64,000 nt of DNA from Humibacillus xanthopallidus (GTDB taxonomy: Bacteria > Actinomycetota > Actinomycetes > Actinomycetales > Dermatophilaceae): assembly GCF_006717145.1 (NCBI RefSeq), contig NZ_VFQF01000001.1:1984001-2048000 (forward strand). The letters are read 5' to 3'. The notes below the pieces were generated by a model. That model saw nothing but the letters and a program-made list of their open reading frames with translations, was not told the DNA's origin and made no database searches. Shown here in pieces: positions 8,996 through 17,336 of the stretch (its first letter is position 1; every line of letters starts with the position of its first letter). A program made the position numbers and the translations under genes.

Positions 8996-9435
8996 CGCCC
9001 TGCGCCCGGTGGCGGCCAGGCTGGCGCACGCTCCTGGTGGCAGATCGTGAGCGAGGTTCTGCCATAGCGGAGTTCGTCATGGTGACCGCGCTGCTGCTCG
9101 TCGTCGCCCTCGCGGTCTTCCAGCTCGGGCTCGCACTCTACGTGCGCAACACCCTCATCTCGGCCGCCTCGGAGGGCGCTCGCTACGGAGCCCGCGCGGA
9201 CGCCTCCCCAGGCGACGGCATCGCCCGCACGTCGGCACTCATCACTTCCTCGCTGAGCGCGTCCTTCGCCGAGGACGTCTCAGCGGCTACACGCACGACC
9301 TCGAGCGGTGTCCGGGTTGTCGAGGTGACGGTCTCGGCGCCCCTTCCCGTCATCGGACCGATCGGCCCGTCAGGCCTGCTCACCGTGAGCGGCCGGGCGT
9401 TCAGCGAGCAACAAGTGACGGGGGCCGCTCCATGA
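8992..9435 (+). CDS. TadE-like pseudopilin
   Basis: A 147-aa TadE-family protein with a classic prepilin processing site: RERG|SAIAEFVMV, with Glu at +5 after the cleavage Gly. A hydrophobic helix follows, then an extracellular C-terminal domain. TadE pseudopilins help build or prime the Flp pilus. The GTG at 8992 overlaps the previous stop (GTGA). Confidence 0.82.
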   Translation: MTPCARWRPGWRTLLVADRERGSAIAEFVMVTALLLVVALAVFQLGLALYVRNTLISAASEGARYGARADASPGDGIARTSALITSSLSASFAEDVSAATRTTSSGVRVVEVTVSAPLPVIGPIGPSGLLTVSGRAFSEQQVTGAAP

Positions 9436-9908
9436 CGACGCTCCTGACCCGCTGCCTCGCGTCCACCCGAGCCGCTGTGCGGGGACGACGTCGAGACGAG
9501 GGGCGTGCGATCGTGGAGTTCATCTTCCTCGGGGTGCTGCTGCTCCTGCCGCTCGTCTACCTCGTGCTCACGGTCGCGCGTCTCCAGGCGGCGTCGTTCT
9601 CCGCGTCGCTGGCGGGTCGCGAGGCCGGCCGCGCCTTCGTCACCGGCGCCTCGGACGGCGAGGCGCTGGGCCGGGCCAGCTCGGCTGCCTCGCTTGCCTT
9701 CGAGGACTTCGCCTTCACCGAGGGGGCGACCCTCGGTGTCTCCTGTGACGGTTCACCGTGCCTGCGCCCCGAGGGGGTGGTGACCTCGACGGCCACGATC
9801 GTCGTACAGCTGCCCCTGATCCCGGACTTCGTCGCCGACCACGTGCCCGCCTCGGTGACCATCAGCTCGACGCACGTCTCCTCCGTCGACCGCTTCGTGG
9901 CCCGATGA
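9432..9908 (+). CDS. Second TadE-like pseudopilin
   Basis: A 158-aa protein with EGRAIVEFIFLG, again Gly followed by Glu at +5 and a hydrophobic helix. The C-terminal extracellular part has a Cys pair (SCDGSPC) that could form a disulphide. The ATG at 9432 overlaps the previous stop (ATGA). With the neighbouring TadE-like gene it probably forms a heteromeric minor-pilin pair. Confidence 0.8.
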   Translation: MTTLLTRCLASTRAAVRGRRRDEGRAIVEFIFLGVLLLLPLVYLVLTVARLQAASFSASLAGREAGRAFVTGASDGEALGRASSAASLAFEDFAFTEGATLGVSCDGSPCLRPEGVVTSTATIVVQLPLIPDFVADHVPASVTISSTHVSSVDRFVAR

Positions 9909-10405
9909 GCGCCGTCCGCCTCCGGTATGCCGTCCGGCCCGTCGCGCTCCGCAGGCTCACGAGCGCACGGGGCGAGAGCGGTCAGATCGGCATCCTCATC
10001 CTCGGCCTCTTCTGCCTCGTGCTCGTGCTCATCCTCGGGGCGGTCGACGTGACTGCCGCCCAGCTGGCCAGGATGCGCCTGCTCGATGCTGCCGACGCGG
10101 CTGCTCTCGATGCGGCCGACGCCCTCGACGAGAGGTCTGCCTACGAGTCGGGCGTGCTCGACAGCCTCGTCCTCACCGACGGTTCGGTGCGGGAGGCGGC
10201 CCAGAGCCACCTGGCCCGCGTGCCGAGGCCGCCGGGGATCACGGCCTGGTCGGTGGTGCCGCAGACGGGCACGACCGACGGTGCGACGGCAGTCGTCACG
10301 GTGCAGGGGACTGCCACCCTGCCGATGAGCGGCTGGATCCTCCAGTCGCTCGGTGGCAGCGTCACGATCACCGTCACCTCCCGGGCCCGCGCCCCGCTCA
10401 GCTGA
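9905..10405 (+). CDS. TadG-like / Rv3654c-type pilus-associated protein
   Basis: A 166-aa secreted or membrane-anchored protein at the operon end. ESGQIGILILGLFCLVLVLILG is a single N-terminal membrane helix, and AADAAALDAADAL is the typical helix after the anchor in this actinobacterial family. It has no Glu at +5, so it may not be a prepilin-peptidase substrate. The ATG at 9905 overlaps the previous stop (ATGA). No prepilin peptidase gene is in the window. Confidence 0.7.
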   Translation: MSAVRLRYAVRPVALRRLTSARGESGQIGILILGLFCLVLVLILGAVDVTAAQLARMRLLDAADAAALDAADALDERSAYESGVLDSLVLTDGSVREAAQSHLARVPRPPGITAWSVVPQTGTTDGATAVVTVQGTATLPMSGWILQSLGGSVTITVTSRARAPLS

Positions 10406-10527
10406 CGCCCGAGCGAGCCGGGATGGGCATGTCCCGTAGGAGCGCCACGGGCCGCGCACGTCGAAGTCAGCCGCACCTCGGAGACGGTGTGCGCGCTGCC
10501 CCAGCGTGTGTGGCTGGCAGCGGCGCG

Positions 10528-10541
10528 TGCCGGCGCCGGCA
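10528..10541. terminator. Candidate bidirectional terminator palindrome
   Basis: TGCCGGCGCCGGCA is a perfect 14-bp palindrome between the convergent Tad operon and Dyp gene. It can form a 5-bp stem with a 4-base loop on either transcript. No U-tract is present, as is usual in high-GC genomes. The rest of 10406-10589 holds nothing I can support. Confidence 0.4.
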
Positions 10542-10589
10542 GGTCCACCCGCACGATCGGCATCCCGCAGCACTTCGCACTCCCCGGAC

Positions 10590-12362
10590 CTACTCCCCCG
10601 CCAGGATGCCGTCGACGGCTGAGATCGGTGGTGCGAAGAAGTAGCCTCCACCGGTCGGGGTCACGAAGTCGCTCTCCAGACGGAGGGCCACGTCGCCCGA
10701 GGCTCCTGGCCTGACGACCTCGCGCACCCGCTGACCCGCGCGGTCGACCTGGCCGATGATCGGGTCGACGCCACCGGCGTTGGGCTGGTCGACTGAGTTC
10801 GCCCAGCGCCGCGAGACAAACTCGAACTGGTCCTCGATCGAGCTCATGCAGGCGACGAAGAGCAGGCCCCGCTCGGCCTCGACGAGCTCCGGTGAGGGGT
10901 CAGCCACCCCGACGAGCGCCGGACCGTAGGGGATGCCGCGTCGCAACATGAGCCGGGTCAGCGTGTCCGCGGGGGCCCCGAAGTCCGTCGCACTGTCGCG
11001 GGGGTTCACCTTGCGGATGTGCGCGGCGTGCGGGCAGACCCGCGCGAGCACATCGGCCGCGGCCGCCGGGTGGGTGTCACCGGCATACCCCTCGATGGGC
11101 ACGAGTGACGACGGTCGGGTGTCGTCCTGGAAGAGGAAGTGGTTGCTCGCGAAGTCGTCGCCGGCGAGAGCCGGGTCGTCGTGGTGGGGCGAGCGCATGA
11201 CCGGTGCTCCGCTGGGCCAGCGCCCGACGAGCGCCGACGCGAAGGCGACCGGGTCGACGCCCACCGCCTCGGCCGCCGAGCCCATCCAGTCCCAGAAGCC
11301 GACGACGTCCTGGGCGAGTCGACGCACGACGACGTAGGAGCCGAGCCGGGCCCAGTCCGGGAACGCCGCGGACGGCGCCGCCGCCACCCGCGGGTCCTGC
11401 GGGTCCTGCCGTGGCTCACCGAGGAGGAACTGGCCCGGCCACACCAGCGGCTGGCCCGGCTTGCCGAAGAGCGTCGCGTGCGCATCGTCCGCCGCCAGGT
11501 AGCGCGGAGTGATCTCGTCGCCGGGCAGCCCAGAACGACCCCCACGGATGCCCGGCTGCGAGATGCCGTCCTTGAAGCCGAAGTGCTCGTGACCTGCGAG
11601 ATCACCCGGAAGGTTGTCTCCCCGCTGGCTCGACACAACCGTGAGGCCGTGCTGCTCAGCGGTCGAGACGATGGCCGCCACCGCCGTCTCGAGGTCGTCG
11701 ACCGCGTCGGCCGCGACGGTGATGAGCACGTCCGCCTCGCTCTGCGGACCCCCGACGACCCAGCGATCCCGATGACCAGGATGCGCGGGGTCTGTCGGGT
11801 CGCCGAGGTAGGTCGACCGAGCGGCGAGCCCCTGCCGGAAGCTCTCGTCACCGAAGCGCGCCGCCTCAGCAGGACCAGCCAGGATCTCAATCCCCTTGTA
11901 GGAGAGTGCAAATGACGTCCACATCGAAGTCAGCTCCGGCACCCGGGCCCCATCCCCGGACAGCCCCGGATCACGCACGCCGAGCCGCAACCGTGCCGCC
12001 CGGAACGCCCGCCGGAAGTCGAGCACCTCGTTCATGGTCGCGATCCGCGGGGCCAGCCAGCGCAGCCACGCGCGGGCGCCGTCGACATCACCGATCCGCA
12101 GGAAGACCAGCCGCTGGTGGTCCTTGTTGAAGCCCGGGACGACAGCCCCCTGGATGTCGTTGCCCGCGGCGCGACCATAGACCGGCTCGCCGAGTGCGGT
12201 CGTCCGCGACGCCTCCGCCGTCCGGCCGCCACCGGAACCCAGCTCACGTTCGCCCGGTCTCGACCCGGCCCCCGCAGGAGCACCCGGCAGCTCGACCCCG
12301 CCCAGCAGCTCGGCTCCAGCAGAACCGAGCCCGGCGAGCACTGCCGCCGTCGTGCGCTTCAC
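10590..12362 (-). CDS. Long Dyp-type haem peroxidase
   Basis: A 590-aa dye-decolourising-type peroxidase that would oxidise an unknown substrate with H2O2. The GXXDG signature is GFKDGISQP at about 262, with the catalytic Asp at 265. CPHAAHIRKVNPRD at about 443 supplies the likely proximal haem His, and the RRGIPYGP motif follows near 475. It is longer than bacterial A/B-type enzymes (about 300-450 aa), resembling the long C/D classes. There is no Tat signal, so it is probably cytoplasmic. Its GTG start overlaps the stop of the upstream gene (GTGA), so the two are coupled and likely work together. Confidence 0.85.
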   Translation of the reverse strand: MKRTTAAVLAGLGSAGAELLGGVELPGAPAGAGSRPGERELGSGGGRTAEASRTTALGEPVYGRAAGNDIQGAVVPGFNKDHQRLVFLRIGDVDGARAWLRWLAPRIATMNEVLDFRRAFRAARLRLGVRDPGLSGDGARVPELTSMWTSFALSYKGIEILAGPAEAARFGDESFRQGLAARSTYLGDPTDPAHPGHRDRWVVGGPQSEADVLITVAADAVDDLETAVAAIVSTAEQHGLTVVSSQRGDNLPGDLAGHEHFGFKDGISQPGIRGGRSGLPGDEITPRYLAADDAHATLFGKPGQPLVWPGQFLLGEPRQDPQDPRVAAAPSAAFPDWARLGSYVVVRRLAQDVVGFWDWMGSAAEAVGVDPVAFASALVGRWPSGAPVMRSPHHDDPALAGDDFASNHFLFQDDTRPSSLVPIEGYAGDTHPAAAADVLARVCPHAAHIRKVNPRDSATDFGAPADTLTRLMLRRGIPYGPALVGVADPSPELVEAERGLLFVACMSSIEDQFEFVSRRWANSVDQPNAGGVDPIIGQVDRAGQRVREVVRPGASGDVALRLESDFVTPTGGGYFFAPPISAVDGILAGE

Positions 12363-13300
12363 CGCCGGCTCCGTCCGACGAGACCGTGGGCGCTGACGGT
12401 CACGTGCTCGGCGACCTGCCCGCCGAACTCGACCGGCCGCCCTCCGATGCGGATGTCTCCCACGGCAAAGCCCTCCGACGCCGGCACCTCGTAGACGGCG
12501 CGCAGTGCAGCGCCCGGCTCCCCCCGCACCACGCGCCAGTAGTTTCCCACCGGCGTGCCGTCGGGCTTCTCCCAGCCGGTGTCGTCCCAGCCTGCGATGT
12601 AGAGCCCGGGCGTCTCGTCGGTCGACACGGCATACCCCCTGCGGCTGAGCGCCCAGATGTCGAGGTTGAGGCGGGCGTCGGCCCCAGTCCTGCGCTTGTA
12701 GGGCAGCGCGTCGTAGCCGTCGAGCGCGCGACGCGTCGGCTCGGACTCCTGCGACACCCCCAGCAGGTCGCGCATCGAGTTGATCCGCATGACGTAGTGC
12801 ACGATCCCGTCGGTCGTGTTCCACCGGTTGAGGGGGTCGTATGCCGCCCCGCCCGGAAAGAGGTCGCTCTCCCTCACCTCGGGGCTGACGAGCTCGCGAT
12901 AGAGCTGGAGCACCCGGCCACGGTCGGCCGCGGCGAGCGCCTTCCAGTACTCCGGCGTCTCGGTCGTGAGGGTGATGCGCGTGATCGTGTCGCCCGCCCG
13001 CTCGACGTGCCATTCGAGGTACTCGATCTGCACGTCACGGCGCTCACCCGCAACCCACGCGGCACGCCGGTCGTCGCGATGCTCGACGAGCAGCGGTCTC
13101 GGGAAGCCCGTCCACGTGTAGAGCCGGCGCCCGACGACCTCGACGTCGCGCCGGCTCGGGTCGACGTAGCGCCCGCGACCGCTGACGGCGGTGCTCGTCG
13201 CGATGAGCCGCTCGACAGTGCGGTGCCATTCGCCGTAGAAGGGCGCGCCCAGCGGCAGGTCGCGCACCCGACCCGGGGTGTCGAACGTCAACAGCGCCAT
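12359..13300 (-). CDS. Unrecognised conserved-looking protein coupled to the Dyp peroxidase
   Basis: A 313-aa soluble protein that I do not recognise. It has no signal peptide, membrane segment or clear catalytic motif. It is rich in aromatic and charged residues (TETPEYWKAL, YDPLNRWNTTDGIVHY, WDDTGWEKPDG), which suggests an enzyme or ligand-binding fold. The ATG at 13300 lies exactly 7 bases after a TAGCCT box with no ribosome site, so the message is probably leaderless. Translational coupling to the peroxidase suggests it supplies substrate, processes product or regulates it. Confidence 0.7.
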   Translation of the reverse strand: MALLTFDTPGRVRDLPLGAPFYGEWHRTVERLIATSTAVSGRGRYVDPSRRDVEVVGRRLYTWTGFPRPLLVEHRDDRRAAWVAGERRDVQIEYLEWHVERAGDTITRITLTTETPEYWKALAAADRGRVLQLYRELVSPEVRESDLFPGGAAYDPLNRWNTTDGIVHYVMRINSMRDLLGVSQESEPTRRALDGYDALPYKRRTGADARLNLDIWALSRRGYAVSTDETPGLYIAGWDDTGWEKPDGTPVGNYWRVVRGEPGAALRAVYEVPASEGFAVGDIRIGGRPVEFGGQVAEHVTVSAHGLVGRSRR

Positions 13301-13307
13301 GCCCGTG

Positions 13308-13313
13308 AGGCTA
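13308..13313 (-). promoter_or_regulatory. Leaderless promoter -10 box overlapping a stop codon
   Basis: Reading leftward, TAGCCT is followed by 7 bases and then ATG (13300), the classic spacing for leaderless actinobacterial transcripts. The TAG of the box is also the stop codon of the upstream glycosyltransferase gene. Confidence 0.55.
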
Positions 13314-14510
13314 GCGCCTCCGCGCGAGTCCTTCGATGGATTCCACGATCTCCGAAACGTCTGGCAGAGAAGCGATCTCGTCGGACAATGCCTCCGCAAC
13401 AGACCGCATACGGCCATCGTCGAGCACCTGCGACACGGCCTCCCCGACCTGCGCTGCAGACTCCTGACGACCACCGAGCCGTATGCCGGCCCCGACCTCT
13501 GCGATGCGCGTCGCGTTGATCTCCTGGTCGAAGGCGAAGAGCGGAACGACCACCTGCGGCACGCCGGCGGCGAGTGCCGACATCGTCGTGCCGAAGCCAC
13601 CGTGACCGACCATGGCCGACGCGAGCGGCATGACGTCCTCCTGCGGCCACCACCGCTCGACGCGCGCATTGGTGGGCCACGGCCGCAACTCGTCCGGGTC
13701 ACCCGCGTGACCCGTCGTCAGGAGCACGCGCACCGGACGTTCCGCGAGGGCGTCGAGGCACCGCCCGAAGACGACGCTGAGGTCCGCGAAACCACCTGTG
13801 ACCGAGCCGAACGTCACGTAGACGAGCGGGTGATCACCGTCGCCCCACTCGCCTGGGAGTGAGCCGACCCTGCTCCTGCTGTCACCGTGCCGGTAGCGGA
13901 CGACAGCCGACGGACCTTGCGCCGCAGTACTGCTCGGCTCATGAGCCGCCCCGCCTTCAGGCTCGAGGCCCGGCGGCACCGACGTGAGCACTGGAGCCGC
14001 CGCCATCGCCAGCGAGCACGTGCCTGGGGGCAGTCCGGCGACCTCGTCCAGCTCCTGCAGCGGATCGGTCAGCAGCTCCGAGGCCCACAGCTGCAGCCCC
14101 CGGATGCCGATCGCCACCTCGACGTTCGGGACCCCGGCGCGCTCGGCGGCCGCCAGCGACCCGAACTCGCACGGGTCACGCAGCACGACATCAGGGCGCC
14201 ACCGCTCGACGACCTCGCTCACGCCCGGGAAGGCCGCCTGGGCGTCGAGCCGCCCGAAGACGGCACGCACGACGGTGTGGTTGGCGGCCTCCATCGACAC
14301 CGACGACAGCCCTCCGAAGATCGGACCCATGATCTCGGGCGGCACGTCGTCGAACGGCTCGTGCGGGAGACCCGTCTGCTCCACATGGCTCGCGAACGAC
14401 AGGGGCGCCGCGACCCGCACCTCGTGCCCTGCGGCGGCGCAGGCCTGCGCAACCGGCGCCATGGGGCCGAAGTGACCCGTCCCGGCGGTCGTGGCGCAGA
14501 GCACCCGCAT
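13311..14510 (-). CDS. UGT/MGT-like (GT1) glycosyltransferase
   Basis: A 399-aa GT-B enzyme that transfers a sugar from a nucleotide donor, probably to a small lipophilic acceptor or antibiotic-like molecule. The N-terminal domain starts MRVLCATTAGTGHFGPM, and the C-terminal donor domain carries VYVTFGSV at about 250, the conserved WWPQEDVMP, the catalytic-loop GHGGFGTT, and PLFAFDQEINA. The residue between the domains (about 205-235) is a Ser/Gly-rich linker. Length is normal for macrolide-type GT1 enzymes. Start ATG 14510 matches the conserved N-terminal strand; no strong ribosome site is visible. The next gene downstream has its own promoter. Confidence 0.8.
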   Translation of the reverse strand: MRVLCATTAGTGHFGPMAPVAQACAAAGHEVRVAAPLSFASHVEQTGLPHEPFDDVPPEIMGPIFGGLSSVSMEAANHTVVRAVFGRLDAQAAFPGVSEVVERWRPDVVLRDPCEFGSLAAAERAGVPNVEVAIGIRGLQLWASELLTDPLQELDEVAGLPPGTCSLAMAAAPVLTSVPPGLEPEGGAAHEPSSTAAQGPSAVVRYRHGDSRSRVGSLPGEWGDGDHPLVYVTFGSVTGGFADLSVVFGRCLDALAERPVRVLLTTGHAGDPDELRPWPTNARVERWWPQEDVMPLASAMVGHGGFGTTMSALAAGVPQVVVPLFAFDQEINATRIAEVGAGIRLGGRQESAAQVGEAVSQVLDDGRMRSVAEALSDEIASLPDVSEIVESIEGLARRR

Positions 14511-14682
14511 CGACCCAGAGTCGCACCGGACGCGGCGTGGACACCACGGGTTTACGCAAGGCAGCGGCCACCGGAGCCCGGCCCGGCGGCATACGCGCGT
14601 CTGCGGGCCCTCCGACCCAGCGCTCACGCGGTGTTCACCGAGCAGACACCTCGGGCACACCCGAGGACCCGGGGCGGGCTCC

Positions 14683-14688
14683 TAGCGT
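14683..14688 (+). promoter_or_regulatory. -10 promoter box upstream of phoX
   Basis: TAGCGT fits TANNNT and would give a leader of about 70 bases containing the ribosome site GAAGGAG before GTG 14765. No PHO-box repeats are recognisable. Confidence 0.4.
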
Positions 14689-14764
14689 CGCAGTCGGCGA
14701 TCGCCGCGCCGACCTGGAGGAGCGCGGCCGACGCCTACCCGCTGTCTGCCGAAGGAGCACCCGC

Positions 14765-16819
14765 GTGACCCCCCAGCCTCTCCCCCTCATCTCGTCGCCG
14801 CGTCACGGATCCCGCAGCCTGGCGACGTGCCACTACCGCTGCAACAACGCCTGCGATGCGCCGGTGCCCAACGGAACGAACCACCCAGCCATGCGTGACC
14901 TCGTGGAGGGCGCCCTGGCCCGCCGGTCCATCCTCAAGGGCAGTGCCGTCGGCGCCGGAGCGCTCGTGCTCGCGGGCCTGGGCACCGCATCCCCCGCTGC
15001 CGCTGCGCCGAATGCGTTGTCCGCCAAGGGCGCCCGCACGACGCCGAACGTCGGTCGGGCATCCTTCACGCCCGTCGCGCCCAACCGGGCCGATGCCGTG
15101 ACGAACGCACCGGAGTTCACCCACAACGTCGTCATCCGCTGGGGAGACCCTGTCGAGGCCGGCGCGCCGCGCTTCGACGTCGACGCGCAGACCCCCGAGG
15201 CGCAGGCGAAGCAGTTCGGCTACAACAACGACTACGTCGGCGTGCTGCCCCTCTCGGGCCGGCACGCGCTGCTCGTCACGAACCACGAGTACACCGACGA
15301 GAACCTCATGTTCCCGACCGGCGCCTACGACGACGCCACGACGAAGAAGATCGCGATGGCCGCGCACGGCATGGCCGTCGTCACGATCGAGCGTGGCCGC
15401 GCCACCGGGTCGTGGGTGCGGGCCGACCACCGCCGCGCCGAGCACAACCGCCGCATCACGGTCCACACCCCCTTCGCCTTCGAGGGCCCCGCCGCCGGTC
15501 ACGAGCTGCTCCGCACCGCGGCCGACCCCACCGGCCGCACGGTGCTCGGCACGTTCGGCAACTGCGCCGGCGGCACGACCCCCTGGGGCACCGTGCTGTC
15601 CGGCGAGGAGAACTTCAACGGCTACTTCGACGCGAGCGGCCCCGTGGACTCGTCGAACACGACCTCGTTCAAGCGCTACGGGCTCGCGACGGGAGCCGCC
15701 ACCAACCGCGGGTGGTCGAGCGTCGACGAGCGGTTCGACCTCGCGAAGCACCCCCACGAGGCCTACCGCTTCGGCTGGGTCGTCGAGGTCGACCCCTACG
15801 AACCCGAGTCGACGCCCGTCAAGCAGACGATGCTCGGGCGCTTCAAGCACGAGGGCGCCAACGTCATCATCGGCCGGAGCGGCCACGCCGTGGCCTACAT
15901 GGGCGATGACGAGCGCGGCGACTACCTCTACAAGTTCGTCTCGGCCGACACGTTCCGCAAGGGCGGCTCGCGTGGCGCGCGTGCCCACAACAAGTCCCTC
16001 CTGACGCGCGGCACGCTCTACGTCGCCCGCTTCACCGGCGACGGCACCGGCGACGGTGAGTACGACGGCGCCGGCACGTGGGTCACGCTCACGTCGGACA
16101 CGACGTCCTACGTGCCCGGCATGTCGGTGGCCGAGGTGCTCATCAACACGCGCCTCGCCGCAGACACCGTCAGCCCCACGAAGATGGACCGCCCCGAGGA
16201 CGTCGAGCCCAACCCGGTCAACGGGCGGATCTACGCCGCACTGACCAACAACAGCAACCGCGGCACGAGCTACCCGACCGACGAGGTCAACCCGCTCGCG
16301 AGCAGCATGACGAGGCCCGCCCTCGGCGCCCCGCTGCGCACCCAGTCGGGCAACCGCAACGGCTACGTCCTCGAGCTCGAGGAGCGCCGCGGCGACCACA
16401 CGAGCACCTCCTTCACGTGGGACCTCTTCCTCGTCTGTGGCGACCCCGAGGCTCCCGAGACCTACTTCGCCGGGTACGACAAGAGCCGGGTGAGCCCGAT
16501 CAGCTGCCCCGACAACGTCGCCTTCGACAAGGTCGGCAACCTCTGGATCTCGACGGACGGCAACGTCCTCGGCTCCAACGACGGGCTCTTCCGCGTGCCC
16601 GTCGCCGGCCCTGAGCGCGGCCGGGTCCAGCAGTTCCTCACCGTGCCGTACGGCGCGGAGACCTGCGGCCCGCTCGTCACCGACGACCAGCTCTCGGTCT
16701 TCGTCGCCGTGCAGCACCCCGGCGAGACCGACGGCGCCACCTTCGAGGCGCCGACAAGCACCTGGCCGCACACCGATGGCTTCCCCCGCCCGAGCGTCGT
16801 CGTCTCCTACCGCAGGTGA
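14765..16819 (+). CDS. phoX: PhoX-family alkaline phosphatase, Tat-exported
   Basis: A 684-aa PhoX (DUF839) enzyme that releases phosphate from organic esters outside the membrane using Ca/Fe cofactors. An unusually long n-region precedes the twin-arginine motif RRSILKG at about residue 52, then a hydrophobic segment and an Ala-rich cleavage site near 78. Family motifs include NHEYTDE, LSGEENFNGYF, RFGWVVEVDPYEP, RFKHEGANV, YMGDDERGDYLYKF and PDNVAFDKVGNLWISTDG. The GTG at 14765 is chosen because GAAGGAG lies 9 bases upstream and the protein then carries the conserved N-terminal PLPLIS and CHYRC segment. It supports phosphate scavenging. Confidence 0.92.
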   Translation: MTPQPLPLISSPRHGSRSLATCHYRCNNACDAPVPNGTNHPAMRDLVEGALARRSILKGSAVGAGALVLAGLGTASPAAAAPNALSAKGARTTPNVGRASFTPVAPNRADAVTNAPEFTHNVVIRWGDPVEAGAPRFDVDAQTPEAQAKQFGYNNDYVGVLPLSGRHALLVTNHEYTDENLMFPTGAYDDATTKKIAMAAHGMAVVTIERGRATGSWVRADHRRAEHNRRITVHTPFAFEGPAAGHELLRTAADPTGRTVLGTFGNCAGGTTPWGTVLSGEENFNGYFDASGPVDSSNTTSFKRYGLATGAATNRGWSSVDERFDLAKHPHEAYRFGWVVEVDPYEPESTPVKQTMLGRFKHEGANVIIGRSGHAVAYMGDDERGDYLYKFVSADTFRKGGSRGARAHNKSLLTRGTLYVARFTGDGTGDGEYDGAGTWVTLTSDTTSYVPGMSVAEVLINTRLAADTVSPTKMDRPEDVEPNPVNGRIYAALTNNSNRGTSYPTDEVNPLASSMTRPALGAPLRTQSGNRNGYVLELEERRGDHTSTSFTWDLFLVCGDPEAPETYFAGYDKSRVSPISCPDNVAFDKVGNLWISTDGNVLGSNDGLFRVPVAGPERGRVQQFLTVPYGAETCGPLVTDDQLSVFVAVQHPGETDGATFEAPTSTWPHTDGFPRPSVVVSYRR

Positions 16820-16837
16820 GCCCCCGCTCCTGATCCC

Positions 16838-16874
16838 CGGCGGCCCGGCATCCACAGGGGGTGCCGGGCCGCCG
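16838..16874 (+). terminator. Strong hairpin terminator after phoX
   Basis: A perfect 13-bp stem (CGGCGGCCCGGCA at 16838-16850 with its complement at 16862-16874) closes an 11-base loop, starting 19 bases after the phoX stop. It lacks a U-tract. Confidence 0.7.
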
Positions 16875-16931
16875 CGCTCCCGTATGCCGTGTCGCGACCT
16901 CGCGTTTGGAGCTGACCGTCGCGCGCCCCGA

Positions 16932-17336
16932 CGAAGTGCTCTCTCGATCGCCTGGCGGGCACCCACCCCGATCGAAAGAGCGATCTGTCGGCGCTTGGGG
17001 AAGCCGACTAAGTGCTCTCTCGATTGCCTGGTGGGCACGCATCCCGATCGAAAGAGCGATCTGTCGGCGCTCGGGGAAGCCGACGAAGTGCTCTCTCGAT
17101 TGCCTGGTGGGCACGCATCCCGATCGAAAGAGCGATCCGTAGGCCCTCCGGGGTACCCGACGAAGTGCTCTCTCGATTGCTGGGTGGGCAACCACCCCGA
17201 TCGAAAGAGCGATCCGTAGGCCCTCCGGGGTACCCGACGAAGTGCTCTCTCGATTGCTGGGTGGGCAACCACCCCGATCGAAAGAGCGATCCGTGGGGCC
17301 TCGGGAACCCGACGAAGTGCTCTCTCGATCGGGTCA
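16932..17336. repeat. Array of five 75-77 bp palindromic repeats plus a partial sixth
   Basis: Units start at 16932, 17008, 17084, 17161, 17238 and 17313 (partial). Each begins CGAAGTGCTCTCTCGAT and holds a near-perfect 13-bp inverted repeat, GCTCTCTCGATCG and CGATCGAAAGAGC, about 18 bases apart. A second, smaller hairpin (GTCGGC/GCCGAC or a GGGTACCC variant) follows. The single C-A mismatch becomes a G-U pair in the leftward transcript. The sixth unit runs into the stop codon of the AlkA-like gene (17334-17336). The array fills the gap between two convergent genes, and a single related copy lies at another convergent junction (51251-51282). The units are too uniform to be a CRISPR array. Confidence 0.85.

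Noticed and set aside
10423-10644. Small gene downstream of the Tad operon
   Set aside because: The 73-codon frame overlaps the end of the Dyp gene, has no ribosome site and shadow-like composition.
16932-17336. CRISPR array
   Set aside because: Units are 75-77 bp and similar throughout, with internal palindromes and no unique spacers; no cas genes are near.
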